Part shown: positions 12,501 through 24,029 of the stretch, piece after piece
Numbering within the stretch: position 1 is the first letter of the stretch
Layout: each line of letters begins with the position of its first letter
NCBI RefSeq assembly: GCF_020379485.1
Contig: NW_026015668.1
Location: 434,001 to 498,000, forward strand
Direction: 5' to 3'
Source of the DNA: Brassica napus
Taxonomy: Eukaryota; Streptophyta; Magnoliopsida; Brassicales; Brassicaceae
DNA: 64,000 bases
The notes under the pieces: model-generated
Databases searched by the model: none
What the model was told of the DNA's origin: nothing
What the model saw: the letters and a program-made list of their open reading frames with translations, nothing else
Made by a program: the position numbers and the translations under genes

Positions 12501-13514
12501 TGACTGTTGTGTCTACATGAGCAAGGTGGAGGATGAGTCGTATATCTACATGGTGTTGTATGTAGACGACATGCTGATAGCTGCCAAGAAGAAGTGTTAT
12601 GTTCAGAAGCTGAAAGAACTACTGAGTTATGAGTTTGAGATGAAATTTTTGGGTGCTGCGAGGAAGATTCTAGGAATTGAGATCTTCAGGGATAGGACGA
12701 AGAAGAAGTTGTTCTTGTCACAAAAGGCCTACATTGAAAAGGTCTTGACAAGATTCGGGATGCTTAATGTTAAGCCTATCGATACTTCATGTGCTGCAAA
12801 TTTTCATCCTACCATGAGTGATGAAATGTCTGAAGTGGAAATCGATTATATGTCACATGTTCCTTATGCTAGTGCTGTAGGAAGTTTGATGTATGCTATG
12901 GTTTGTACAAGACCAGATCTTGCAAACGCAGTCAGTGTTGTGAGTAGGTTCATGGTTCAGCCGCGAAAGGAGCACTGGATCGCTGTGAAGAGGACTTTTC
13001 GGTACCTTAAGGGTACATCTGATATTGGTCTTGTCTATGGAGACAAGGATCCGAGACTGGTTACTGGTATTCTGATTCGGATTATACAGGAGATGTGGAC
13101 AGCAGGAGATTTATGACTGGTTACGTATTTACTTTGGGTGGTTCTGTTGTGAGTTGGAAGGTGACTTTGCAGTCGACAGTGACTTTGTCTACAACTGAGG
13201 CAGAGTATATGGCATTGACAGAAACTGCTAAGGAGGCAATATAGTTGAGAGGATTGGTCAGTGATCTTGGTCTTCATCATGATCAGGCTACGGTGTTCTG
13301 TGATAGCTTAAGTGCTATCTGCTTAGCCAAGGATCAGGTTCATCATGAGAGAACCAAGCATATCGATGTAAGATACCATTTTCTGAGAGATGAGAAGAGG
13401 ATTGAAATGAAGAAGGTAGGAACAGTTGATAATCCTGCGGATATGTTCACTAAGCCGGTTCCTCATAGTAAGTTCAAGCATTGTCTTGATTTGCTAAACA
13501 TCTCAAGCTGTTAA
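9589..13514 (+). pseudogene. Copia A gag-pol polyprotein, broken
   Basis: Gag begins at ATG 9589, with the UBN2-type motif LWLKLESLYMTNSLTKK. Stops occur at 9907-9909 and 10231-10233. A zinc knuckle (CNYCKEKGHWKYDC) lies at about 10258-10300. A long frame from 10405 carries a protease motif VLDTGVS. The integrase residues are D in HSDCWGP, D in RTDNG and E in NGVAERINQ. RT has YVDDML near 12560. The frame shifts near 13075. RNase H follows with LSTTEAEYMALTE, a further stop at about 13243, and TKHIDVRYHF, ending at 13514. Order and motifs are clear copia; the multiple breaks mean it cannot make a full polyprotein. Confidence 0.9.
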
Positions 13515-13743
13515 ATCTGGCCCTGATGGGCGTTTGGCCCTGAGGGGCATCTGGCTCGAAGAGAGCATCTGGCCCAAGTGAGGGCATCTGGCTCTGAGGA
13601 GCATCTGGTCCGACGGGACATCTGACTTAAGAGTTCGACGGAACATCTGAGCAAAGAGAGAGTCTGGTACATCTGTATTCTGAACAAGAAGAAGTGCATT
13701 CTGGTACATCTGATTATGGAGGATTCAAGTCAAGATGGAGATT

Positions 13744-14034
13744 TGTTGAATAATGTCTTGAATCTGTTGGGTCTTAGTCTTTTTTGAGGCCCACTAGTGT
13801 TAGGGTTTTCTGAGACACAACTATATATATCTTGTGCCTCCTCTAAACCTAGTTAGCATTCGTAGAGAAACTAGATCTGATCTTCTTGTAAACAGATCTC
13901 TGTAATTCTTTCATCAATAAAATCTCTCTTTGCCCGTGGACGTAGCCGTTAGGGGTGAACCACATTCAATCTCGGTGTCTTTCTTTATTGTTTATTCATC
14001 TGTTAATCGCTATCTTCTCACATCCGTCACAACA
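13744..14034 (+). repeat. Copia A right LTR
   Basis: A 291-bp LTR starting TGTTGAATAATG and ending CGTCACAACA. It contains CTATATATAT as a TATA-like element at about 13821. RLP-like tail sequence resumes at 14035. Confidence 0.85.
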
Positions 14035-14326
14035 TTATCTCAAGACATATACAACTGGTTCATGTAAAAGTTCTGCCGAAAGCAATTCCAAGATAGTCAC
14101 TAGAAGTGCCCCCTAGGACACAATCTCTCTTTAAGTGCTTGTGAAACCTACGTATGTGTGTGAGTTCTCCCAACGTACTTTTCAATACATAATTTTGTAA
14201 TAAATGTCTTTTGGTAGTATTTGATTTTAAACTTAAAATGCATTCAAAACTGGTGCGTGTGTGGATGCTATATTTTTTTTATTTCTCACTAATTTGTCTT
14301 TGTCATGGAAACAAATAAATCACGTC
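14035..14326 (+). pseudogene. RLP gene tail and 3' flank, displaced
   Basis: From 14035 the sequence reads as the expected short RLP tail in broken frames (NWFM, then KFCRKQ), interrupted by TAA. Position and content fit the portion cut off by Copia A. The rest is non-coding 3' flank up to the Copia B target site. Confidence 0.5.
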
Positions 14327-14331
14327 GTTTT

Positions 14332-15137
14332 TGTTGGGTCCCTCCTAGATGGAGAGGACCAATTGGGGTGAACTTAAGAAATAATAATGTTTCTCCTTTG
14401 TCACTACTCACAATAATAGAGTTTAGAGAGAGAGACAAAAGAGAGAAAGAAGAGAGAAGGAAGAGAAAACTCGTCAGGCTATTTCAAGACTGATTTTGGA
14501 GGTTCAAACGGAACTTGATCGGGCTGATATTTCGTGGGAAGCTTCTTCAGTCAGTGGGTTAGAGATTCACCGAAGGGATTTGGATTTCAACGGTTGGATC
14601 TTCTGTTGTCTGGGTTTTAGTGAAGCTGGTCGTCACAGTTCTTCAGCGGGGCAGTCTTGGGTGTTTGGTAAATCCAACGGTGAGATCTTCTCTTCTTGAG
14701 CTGAAATTTGGCAGAGGTATTGTCGACTTGTTTATCTTGGATTTGTACGGTTGGATTAGTTTCTGGAAGCCGGAATCTTTGTGAGATGAGGTCGTTTGGT
14801 TGCTGCCGGTTTTGAAGCTTTGTGTTGCTCTCTTGTTGTTGTTGTTTGTGTTGGAGATAGCTATTTGTAGCTAGACTCTCTGTTCTGTTCAGGCTGTTGA
14901 ACAGGGAGGACGTGGTTGTACTCATACCATTTATATAGTGGATTTTTGAGTGGACTACGGTCCCGTGGTTTTTCCTTCTCACATCGAGGAGGTTTTCCAC
15001 GTAAAAATTGTGTGTCTCATTTAGTTATCGCAACTTTGATATCTTGCCATCGTCGAAGTATTTTCCTCACAGGTTCGCACAAGGTCAGGGGAACACGACC
15101 ATTAGTATTCCGCTGCGCCGTGTGACTTTCCCCAACA
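14332..15137 (+). repeat. Copia B left LTR
   Basis: An 806-bp LTR, TGTTGGGTCC...CCCCAACA. A TATA-like TTTATATAGTGG lies at about 14930 and a GA-rich tract at 14421-14470. Transcription would start downstream of the TATA box and lead into the primer-binding site at 15141. Confidence 0.95.
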
Positions 15138-15210
15138 GAGTGGTATCAGAGCTTCTGGTTTTAGAGCTTTGGTTTTGATAACTTTGGGTTGTTATTTGCT
15201 TGTGTGAAAG

Positions 15211-18200
15211 ATGGAAAATATGAGCAGGATGATAAGCTTGAATGGTGCTAACTATCATCTATGGAAGGGCAAGATGGAGGATTTGCTCTTTGTTAAAGAA
15301 TTCCATGTTCCAGTCTTCGAGGAGCAGAAACCTGAGAAGAAGACGGATGAAGAGTGGAAGCTGCAGCATCGCCAAGTGTGTGGGTTGATAAGGCAGTGGG
15401 TAGATGATAATGTGTTGCATCATATTGAGACTGAGACGGATGCTCGTTCTTTGTGGAAGAAGCTGGAGCAGTTATATGCTAGGAAGACCGGAAACAACAA
15501 GATGTACATGATCAAGAAGTTGATTGAGCTGAGGTATCAGGAGGGGACTCCGATGACAGATCACTTGAATGCGTTTCAGGGATTGCTCAACAAGTTGTCT
15601 GATATGGGCATCAAGTTTGATGATGAGATTCACGGTCTGTGGCTTCTCGGTACTTTACCGGACTCTTGGGAGGTTTTCAGGATGTCTCTTTGTAACTCCG
15701 CGTCGGAAGGTGTTATTTCGATGGATTCAGTGAAGAACAGTGTTCTTAATGAGGAAGCAAGAAGGCAGTCGAATGCTAGCAGTTCGCGTTCAGATGTCTT
15801 TGTTACTGAGTCAAGGGGGAGAAGTACAAGTAGAGATCCCAAGAGAGACAAGAACAGGAGCAGGAGCAAGTCTAATAGATTTGCTAATATGGAGTGCTAC
15901 TTCTGTCATAAGAAAGGGCACATGAAGAAGGATTGCTGGAAGTTGAAAAACAAGCAGCAAGGAAATCAAGAAGAAAAGGTGGATCGGGTGACTCTCACCG
16001 AAGATCAGTTTCTCATTCTTCTTGAGGGTGATGCCATTAATGTCGCATGCCAGGACACCAGTTGGGTGATTGACAGTGGAGCTACTACTCATGCTACATC
16101 ACAGCGGGATTTGTTTTCTACCTATACTACGGGTAATTATGGTTCTGTGAAGATGGGGAATGATGCGATGGCTCAGGTTGCTGGCATTGGTGATGTTTGC
16201 TTGGAGACTAGTCTTGGTACTAGGCTGGTGCTTAAGGATGTTAAGCATGTTCCTGATATTAGGATGAATCTGATATCGACGGGAAGACTTGATGATGAGG
16301 GCTATTTCAGTTTGCACGGTGGTGGTAAATGGAAGCTCTCTCGCGGTTCTTTGATTGTGGCTCGAGGTGAGAAGTCTTCATCTTTCTATTGGATGCAGGC
16401 TAAGGTCTCCAAAGATGTTGTTAATGCGGTGGAGAATGATAATGCCATGGAGTTATGGCATAAGAGACTCGGTCACATGAGTGAGAAGGGAATGGTTGTG
16501 TTGTCTAAGAATGAGGTGATTCCAGGAATCTCTGGTTTGCACCTACAGAAGTGTTCGCATTGCTTTGCGGGAAAACAACACAGGGTATCTTTCAAGTCTT
16601 CCGCACCTTCTAGGAAACCCGAGGTACTGGATTTGGTACACTCAGATGTGTGTGGTCCAATGAAGACAAGATCTCTTGGTGGCGCATCATATTATGTGAC
16701 TTTTATTGATGATCATTCAAGGAAGTCGTGGGTATTTCCTATGAGGACGAAGGATCAGGTGCTGGGATATTTCAAGCACTTTGTGGCATTGGTTGAGAGA
16801 CAAACGGGGAAGAAGCTGAAGTGTATCCGCAGTGATAATGGTGGAGAGTATCTTGGACCATTTGATGCTTATTGCAAAGAGCATGGAATAAGGCATCAAT
16901 TCACGCCACCTCATACTCCACAGTTAAATGGGTTGGCTGAAAGGATGAATCGAACGATTGTCGAGAGGATGAGATGTTTGATCTCACAGTCAGGCTTATC
17001 GATGACTTTCTGGGCAGAAGCTTTGAACACGGTGGTTCATGTGCTGAATTTGTCACCAAGTGCTCCATTGGATGGTGATGTTCCAGAGAGGGTTTGGACT
17101 GGTAAGGATGTTTCTTACAGTCACTTGAGGGTCTTTGGGTGTAAGGCATTTGTTCATATTCCCAAGGTTGATAGATCGAAGCTTGAGATGAAGTCGCGGC
17201 AGTGTGTGTTCATCGGTTATGGTCATGATGAGTTCGGGTACAGATTTTATGATCCCGTTGAGAGGAAGCTCGTAAGGAGCAGAGATGTTGTGTTTATGGA
17301 AGATCAAACGATTAAGGACATTGACAAGTCCAAAAACCCAACTCAGATTTTTGAGGGTTTGATCGATACAGAGGCTACTCCTTCTACATCGGTTCACGGT
17401 GAGGTTGAGGTTGAGGTTCAGGATAATACACCCAGTGCAGATGCTCCCGCACATGAAGATGGTAGTGGTGATCATGGTGACGATCATGGTGAGACACCAG
17501 CTGCTGAGAACCAACCTACTATTGTTAGAAGATCCGAGAGAGGTCTTAAACCGTCGACAAGGTATGATCCTAGTGAGTATGTATTACTTACTGATGGGGG
17601 AGAGCCTGAAAGCTATGATGAAGCTTTGGAGGATGAACACAAGGATAAGTGGTTTGGAGCCATGGATGAGGAGATGGATTCTTTTGAGGAGAACCATACT
17701 TTTGAGTTGGTGGAATTGCCTAAGGGCAAGAAGGCTCTGCTTAATAAGTGGGTGTACAGAATTAAGCATGAGGATGACAATTTGCCACCTCGACACAAGG
17801 CTAGATTGGTTGTGAAAGGCTACAGCCAAAAGAAGGGAATTGATTATGATGAAATCTTTTCTCCTGTTGTGAAGATGTCATCCATTCGGGTTGTACTTGG
17901 ATTGGCAGCGAGCCTTGATCTAGAGGTTGAGCAAATGGACGTGAAGACTGCTTTCCTTCATGGTAATTTGGAGGAAGAGATCTACATGGAACAACCGGAA
18001 GGCTATGTGCAAAAGGGCAAAGAAAATTTGGTTTGCCGCTTGAAGAAAAGCCTTTATGGATTGAAGCAAGCACCAAGGCAGTGGTACATGAAGTTCAAGT
18101 CTGTTATGGGGGAGCATGGTTATGCAGAGACTGATTCAGACCATTGTGTATTTGTGAAGGTGTTCGGTGAGGATGATTTTATCATCTTGTTGCTGTATGT

Positions 18201-19167
18201 CGATGATATGTTGATTGTGGGCAGGAACATGGACAGAATTAAGGAGTTGAAAGAGCAGCTCAGTGAGTCCTTTGCCATGAAAGATATGGGTCCAGCGAAA
18301 CAGATTCTTGGTATGAGAATTATTCGGGATAGAGGTGAGAAGCTGATTCACTTATCTCAGGAGAAGTACATTGAAAAAGTACTTAAGCGGTTTCACATGG
18401 ACAAGTCTAAAGTGTTGAGTACTCCTCTTGCTCCACACTTAAGACTGAGCAGTCAACAAAGTCCGAAGACATATGCGGAGAAGGAAGATATGGCGAAGGT
18501 TCCGTATGCTTCTGCAGTGGGTAGTTTGATGTATGCCATGGTCTGTACAAGACCGGATTTAGCCTACGCCGTTGGAGTTGTCAGCAGGTTTCTCTCCAAT
18601 CCGGGAAGAGAACATTGGAATGCTGTGAAGTGGATTTTGAGATATCTCAGAGGGACTTCTAATTTGAAGATTACATTCGGAGGTAAGAAGCCTTTGCTGG
18701 TCAGTTTCACTGATTCTGACATGTCGGGAGATGCTGATTCTAGCAAGTCTACTTCGGGTTACTTGGTAACATTTGCGGGTGGAGCTGTGGCATGGCAGTC
18801 AAGGCTGCAAAAGTGTGTTGCACTATCTACCACTGAGGCAGAGTTCATTGCCGCAACTGAAGCTTGTAAAGAGTTGTTGTGGATGAAGAACTTCTGTGAA
18901 GAGATCGGTTTCAAGCAAGAAAAGTATGTGTTGCTTTGTGATAGTCAAAGCGCTATTTGTCTCGGGAAGAATTCTACATTTCATTCGAAGTCAAAACACA
19001 TTCAGAGGAGGTATCATTGGATACGTGATGTGGTTGCTTCCAAGGAAGTGGAACTTGAGAAAGTTCATACGGATGATAATGGAGCTGATATGATGACGAA
19101 GTCATTACCGAGGGGGAAGCTTGAGGTATGCCGAGAGATAGCCGGAATGGCTGTCTCTTCCATCTAG
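15211..19167 (+). CDS. Copia B gag-pol polyprotein, intact
   Basis: A polyprotein of 1318 residues in one frame, the size expected for the Tork/Tnt1 branch. Gag (about 1-220) carries the UBN2-type fold with LWKKLEQLYARKTGNNK. The zinc knuckle CYFCHKKGHMKKDC is at ~229-242. The aspartic protease has VIDSGA at ~286. The GAG-pre-integrase region has HKRLGHMSEKG. The integrase core has D in HSDVCGP (~477), D in RSDNGGEY (~540) and E in LNGLAERMNRT (~577). Reverse transcriptase has YVDDML (~996). RNase H has FTDSDMSGD and LSTTEAEFIAATE (~1206). All catalytic residues that I can check are present. The ATG at 15211 lies about 75 bp after the left LTR. The product would copy the element's RNA into DNA in virus-like particles and integrate it. 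Confidence 0.95.
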   Translation: MENMSRMISLNGANYHLWKGKMEDLLFVKEFHVPVFEEQKPEKKTDEEWKLQHRQVCGLIRQWVDDNVLHHIETETDARSLWKKLEQLYARKTGNNKMYMIKKLIELRYQEGTPMTDHLNAFQGLLNKLSDMGIKFDDEIHGLWLLGTLPDSWEVFRMSLCNSASEGVISMDSVKNSVLNEEARRQSNASSSRSDVFVTESRGRSTSRDPKRDKNRSRSKSNRFANMECYFCHKKGHMKKDCWKLKNKQQGNQEEKVDRVTLTEDQFLILLEGDAINVACQDTSWVIDSGATTHATSQRDLFSTYTTGNYGSVKMGNDAMAQVAGIGDVCLETSLGTRLVLKDVKHVPDIRMNLISTGRLDDEGYFSLHGGGKWKLSRGSLIVARGEKSSSFYWMQAKVSKDVVNAVENDNAMELWHKRLGHMSEKGMVVLSKNEVIPGISGLHLQKCSHCFAGKQHRVSFKSSAPSRKPEVLDLVHSDVCGPMKTRSLGGASYYVTFIDDHSRKSWVFPMRTKDQVLGYFKHFVALVERQTGKKLKCIRSDNGGEYLGPFDAYCKEHGIRHQFTPPHTPQLNGLAERMNRTIVERMRCLISQSGLSMTFWAEALNTVVHVLNLSPSAPLDGDVPERVWTGKDVSYSHLRVFGCKAFVHIPKVDRSKLEMKSRQCVFIGYGHDEFGYRFYDPVERKLVRSRDVVFMEDQTIKDIDKSKNPTQIFEGLIDTEATPSTSVHGEVEVEVQDNTPSADAPAHEDGSGDHGDDHGETPAAENQPTIVRRSERGLKPSTRYDPSEYVLLTDGGEPESYDEALEDEHKDKWFGAMDEEMDSFEENHTFELVELPKGKKALLNKWVYRIKHEDDNLPPRHKARLVVKGYSQKKGIDYDEIFSPVVKMSSIRVVLGLAASLDLEVEQMDVKTAFLHGNLEEEIYMEQPEGYVQKGKENLVCRLKKSLYGLKQAPRQWYMKFKSVMGEHGYAETDSDHCVFVKVFGEDDFIILLLYVDDMLIVGRNMDRIKELKEQLSESFAMKDMGPAKQILGMRIIRDRGEKLIHLSQEKYIEKVLKRFHMDKSKVLSTPLAPHLRLSSQQSPKTYAEKEDMAKVPYASAVGSLMYAMVCTRPDLAYAVGVVSRFLSNPGREHWNAVKWILRYLRGTSNLKITFGGKKPLLVSFTDSDMSGDADSSKSTSGYLVTFAGGAVAWQSRLQKCVALSTTEAEFIAATEACKELLWMKNFCEEIGFKQEKYVLLCDSQSAICLGKNSTFHSKSKHIQRRYHWIRDVVASKEVELEKVHTDDNGADMMTKSLPRGKLEVCREIAGMAVSSI

Positions 19168-19181
19168 TCGGAGGGGGAGTT

Positions 19182-19986
19182 TGTTGGGTCCCTCCTAGAT
19201 GGAGAGGACCAATTGGGGTGAACTTAAGAAATAATAATGTTTCCCCTTTGTCACTACTCACAATAATAGAGTTTAGAGAGAGAGACAAAAGAGAGAAAGA
19301 AGAGAGAAGGAAGAGAAAACTCGTCAGGCTATTTCAAGACTGATTTTGGAGGTTCAAACGGAACTTGATCGGGCTGATATTTCGTGGGAAGCTTCTTCAG
19401 TCAGTGGGTTAGAGATTCACCGAAGGGATTTGGATTTCAACGGTTGGATCTTCTGTTGTCTGGGTTTTAGTGAAGCTGGTCGTCACAGTTCTTCAGCGGG
19501 GCAGTCTTGGGTGTTTGGTAAATCCGACGGTGAGATCTTCTCTTCTTGAGCTGAAATTTGGCAGAGGTATTGTCGACTTGTTTATCTTGGATTTGTACGG
19601 TTGGATTAGTTTCTGGAAGCCGGAATCTTTGTGAGATGAGGTCGTTTGGTTGCTGCCGGTTTTGAAGCTTTGTGTTGCTCTCTTGTTGTTGTTGTTTGTG
19701 TTGGAGATAGCTATTTGTAGCTAGACTCTCTGTTCTGTTCAGGCTGTTGAACAGGGAGGACGTGGTTGTACTCATACCATTTATATAGTGGATTTTTGAG
19801 TGGACTACGGTCCCGTGGTTTTTCCTTCTCACATCGAGGAGGTTTTCCACGTAAAAATTGTGTGTCTCATTTAGCTATCGCAACTTTGATATCTTGCCAT
19901 CGTCGAAGTATTTTCCTCACAGGTTCGCACAAGGTCAGGGGAACACGACCGTGACATTCCGCTGCGCCGTGTGACTTTCCCCATCA
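19182..19986 (+). repeat. Copia B right LTR
   Basis: An 805-bp copy of 14332-15137. Differences seen: C for T near 19244, G for A near 19526, C for T near 19875, a small cluster near 19950 including a 1-bp indel, and CCATCA instead of CCAACA at the end. Confidence 0.95.
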
Positions 19987-19991
19987 GTTTT

Positions 19992-20667
19992 GAGTCTTCC
20001 TTACCAAAACTTTTTAAGGCAAATGTAAATTTTCCATCTTTTTTTTATTTCTGTGTGGTTTTCGTGCTCTCTACTTGTACTTGAACCACTTTACTACTTC
20101 TCCTCCCAATCCTCTGTTTTGAAGTGTGTGTTTTTTTGGAGGTCTCTGTACTCTTCTTAAGAAATTTTAATACAATCAGCGTCAGAAAAAAAAAAATCAC
20201 ATAAGATGGAAAAAGAATCACATAGGATAAAAGTCTCTAGCACGCTTACTTCTCACACACGTCACTCTTGGAGACAAAAGTCTCCCTTTTCTACTACTAG
20301 ACATAATTCGTGAAGTGTTGTCCACAAAAAAAACATAATTCGTGAAGCTCATCCAAAACTAGAGCTATAAAGGTGGAGTGAGAATCAACTAGAACAAATT
20401 AAATTTGGCAAAACAAAGACAATTACCGAATTTTCTCATATGCAATTCTTATTTTACTCAAAATGAAAATTTGGATTTTAGGTTGAATGGGAATGCAATA
20501 TTGGTTCTTACATTCAAACCTCCATCTCTCTTTTTTATTTTTCTCAATGACTATTAAAAGAAGTAATAAGTTTTCTTATGGCTTGGCTGGGAAGCAATGA
20601 GGAAAGTCCCAATCGATCTTATGTGGTTTCAAGTTTCAACTGGTCTCTCTCAGCAAATGGCAGCCAC
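19992..20667. other. Intergenic DNA, no gene recognised
   Basis: AT-rich sequence downstream of Copia B, probably the continued 3' flank of the RLP gene. I see no coding region, RNA gene or element end here. Confidence 0.6.
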
Positions 20668-20670
20668 TTA

Positions 20671-21346
20671 GAACATCTACAAGAGCACCTTAAAACCTCA
20701 AATATAAAATTTTATATACTCCAAAAGCAACTTTAAAACCTCAAATTATAAAGTTATTTACGGTGAAACCTATGTACAGTGAAACCTCAAATATAACGTT
20801 TTACTGTACAAAACCTTATATTTGAGTTTCATATTTTTTTGGTCTTTGTACTTGTATGTCTTTTAAATACTTTTGATAATTTTCTTGTTTATCATTTTAG
20901 TTCATTCAATTTTATATCTTTTATATATTTTATATATTTTTTTATAAATTTAAATTTTACATATAAATTTAAATAAATATATGATCATTTATCACTTCAA
21001 GATGCACTAATTAATCATATATTGGAGCATTATTGAAATAATACTAATGAATAATTATGTATTTTTAGAAAATGATTTCGTTTCTAAGTCCTTTATTTAT
21101 ATGTAATTTGCTATTATAATGTAATAGTTAATTAATCAATATTTTTTATAATATTTTTATTGTATGTTTTTAGTTGTTATAAAAGTTTTATGGTTTTATT
21201 TGATTTTTTCAAAAGTAAGGAATATAATGTAAAAATCTAAAACTTATAAGGTTTGTTTTAAAGTTTACCATTGGAGAAGAGCACCCTCAAACCTCAAATA
21301 TAAGATTCAGCAAACCTTAAATATAAGGTTTCTCTTGGAGATGCTC
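20671..21346. mobile_element. Tourist-like (PIF/Harbinger) MITE
   Basis: Terminal inverted repeats start GAACATCTACAAGAG on the left and GAGCATCTCCAAGAG on the complement of the right end. Flanking TTA at 20668-20670 and 21347-21349 fits the 3-bp TTA target duplication of PIF/Harbinger. Both ends carry extra copies of AACCTCAAATATAA. It is non-coding and 676 bp long, large for a MITE. Confidence 0.75.
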
Positions 21347-21349
21347 TTA

Positions 21350-23930
21350 GTGCCATTTTCGGATCGAACCCGTCTTCTCACATGTCATATATACAGGGGA
21401 TTTAGTCATTTTATTGGTTATTTTAACTATTTAAAAAGTTAGAAGCACAATATAAAAAAATTAGGCAGAGAGTTTGGAAAAGGAAATAATGGTTATCCGG
21501 ATTCAAAGTTTTGAACCGGATCTGATCCAAATTTTAAGGTATCAAACCAAACCCGAACTGACATATATATCTGAACTTGAACCAAACCCAAAAATTAAAG
21601 GTATTCAAATATATTTAAAGTATAAATATATATCTAAAAATATTAGTTATGCTAATACTTATAATAATTCAAATGATAAAATTATAATTATAAATTTGAA
21701 AATATTAGCTAGTTAATTTGGATATTTAAATTATTTTCTATATTTTGGAATTTTTAGTTATTTTTGGTTATTTTTGAATATTTTGGACATTTTAGATATA
21801 AAAACTGTATTCAAACCGGATTTTTTCAGAGAAAACCGGTTATTTCATATATATTTGGATTATAATAAGTCAATCCCAACTGAAACCAAAAAAAATTCAG
21901 CTCATTTGGATGACATCAAAAATATCCGGATCCGACAAGTATCCCAATCCAAGATTCAAAATTACATGATCGATATCAATTTTTCCATGTTCGAATTATC
22001 AGATATCTGAAATACCGAACCCGATCTGATATTCGAACGCACAATCTTAGTTATTCATATAACCTAGAAAATTAAGAGAAAAACAGATGGGGTGAGGGGA
22101 TTAAAAGATCTAAACAGTGTCATATGAATGAACTTACAAAGGCACCTCCCCGGCGAATCCCATTGTCCAAAAAACCGAATCTACTTCCACACGGTTTTAA
22201 CTAAATAGGATAGCGCTCTAAAAAATCTGGATATCCGGATCCAGATTCGGTTAATAAAATATTGGAATCGTCAAAACGGAATCCGAATTTGGATATTTTG
22301 ATTTTTTAGTTTCGGATATGGATATCTGAATCCAAATTTTATAAAATAGAATCAAATATTAAGTCAATGTCGTTGTTAAAATTATTTCGTATCTAAATAA
22401 TATATCACATGATTGGTGAAATAACACGTAATAATCGTAAAAAATATCAACGGTAATCTCTTTTACTATTTTAAAATAATATAATACTAGTTAATTGTTA
22501 ATATTTTATTTTTATCAGATAAATATATATTTATCTAGTATTTATATCTAGATTTTAAGTAGTCATACAAATTATAATTAATTAACATTGATTTAATATA
22601 TGTTCTATAGTACTTTATAAATTAAATTATCTTATAAAATCTAGGAATTTTTTTATTTTGTATGTATTATAATTTAACTAACCTTTATAGTTTACCAATT
22701 TACTAATAGATACTTTATTTAACTATATTTAATGTTTAATAACGCTATATATTTATAAATAAAATACTACAAAATTTATATTGTGTATATAAGTCAAAAC
22801 TAAATTAATATTACCGCACAATAATTATTTAAATAATAATTACAATATTTTTTAATTATTTAGATATTAAATGTAAAAGGACAAATATTTAGTAAGATTG
22901 TACTAGATTGTAATTTTACAAAAATATGTATGAATAGTTTAGCAATTTTTGAAAAATATGGAGATTTTCATTTTTTATTTTATGTTATTTAATTAGGAGA
23001 ACATTATATTAAAATAAAAAGAAAAGTACATAAAATAAATATGAAAATCTCCAAAAAATTAAAGTATGGAGATTATATATAAAAATATAAACATAATTTC
23101 AAAAATAGTAATAATAAATAATTAAGATTTTTATTTAAAGGATAAAAATTAAAAATTACCTTTAATAATATAATATCAAACTAAAACAACCTGAAATATT
23201 GTATCATATTTCTATCTATTAAATCAAAATATATTAATAATAAAACCGATTATATATATTATATTTTTCTTAATCATCTGATTAGATCATAAATTTGTAT
23301 GTCACAGCTAAATTTAACTAAATAACCAATTCAATTTTTAAATTATAAGTATAAATTAATCCAAGCTAAACTTAGCTAACATATATATACTACTTTAATT
23401 CATTTTTCATATGATTTAATCTCAATTAAATAATAATAATTTGATTTTATGTATTTAAAAGTCAAAACAGTCGTAGTTCAAGTAAAAGAATAATTATAAT
23501 ATTATATACACCAAAATAAGTAAGAGAATCGGTTAAGATTTATATAAACTAAATTGTATGCATAGGTAAGAAACAGCAAATTGTTACTTATTTTCAGACA
23601 TATATTATAAAATAAAATAAAATTTATAAACAAATGAAATGAAAATAATAACTAATTATTATGATTTATTTATTTTGTAAATATTTATATCCGTGCATAA
23701 GCACATAAATGTTTTCAGTATATATATGTGTATATATATATATATATATATTACATATATCGAATATATATATATACCCATCAATATATTATTTTATTCA
23801 TGATCATTGTGAATTGATTTTAGTTTCAAAGTATAATTTTTATCATGGTATCAAAACAAATCTTATCTTTATATATATATATTAAATGATTGGTCGAAAT
23901 AGTGAGATAATATTCGAAATGAGCATAACT
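21350..23930. other. AT-rich intergenic DNA with dispersed ATCCGGAT-type repeats
   Basis: Between about 21480 and 22340 motifs such as TTATCCGGATTC, GATATCCGGATCC and AAAACCGGTT recur in both orientations. This suggests one or two decayed non-autonomous elements whose ends I could not fix. Bases 22350-23930 are very AT-rich with a TATATA/TGTATA run at 23716-23752. No coding sequence is supported. Confidence 0.55.
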
Positions 23931-24029
23931 GAATGAACATATTAAGAGTCTCATCTTACAAAAAAAAAAGAAATAGGAAATCAAACCCGTCAACCAATAT
24001 TAAGATGATACTCTTATTTGTTAGTCAGA

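Larger units (their letters stand above)
9331..14034 (+). mobile_element. Copia A: degenerate Ty1/copia retrotransposon inside the RLP gene
   Basis: The right LTR is complete at 13744-14034 (291 bp, TGTTG...CAACA). The left LTR survives only as 9331-9541 and has lost about its first 85 bases. The primer-binding site GGTATCAGAGC follows at 9546, matching initiator tRNA-Met. The purine-rich tract AAGATGGAGATT precedes the right LTR. Gene order gag, protease, integrase, RT, RNase H is that of Ty1/copia. The element splits the RLP tail; no clean target duplication can be read because the left end is truncated. Confidence 0.85.
14332..19986 (+). mobile_element. Copia B: complete, apparently intact Ty1/copia retrotransposon (Tnt1/Tork-like)
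   Basis: This 5655-bp element is bounded by GTTTT at 14327-14331 and 19987-19991, a 5-bp target duplication. The LTRs are 806 and 805 bp and differ at only about eight substitutions plus one indel. The primer-binding site TGGTATCAGAGC starts at 15141. The polypurine tract GGAGGGGGAG lies at 19170-19179. A single uninterrupted frame codes all copia functions. Nearly identical LTRs plus an open polyprotein suggest a recent insertion and a possibly autonomous copy. It landed about 300 bp beyond Copia A. Confidence 0.97.

Noticed and set aside
14305..15125. Small frames within the Copia B LTRs, repeated at 19128-19954
   Set aside because: Identical frames occur in both LTRs; they are LTR sequence, not genes.
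15630..19288. Many antisense and alternative-frame ORFs across Copia B
   Set aside because: Shadows of the gag-pol frame; no independent family motif.
20671..21346. Possible hAT MITE rather than Tourist
   Set aside because: TTA on both sides and GAGCATCTCC-type ends fit PIF/Harbinger better; no 8-bp duplication visible.
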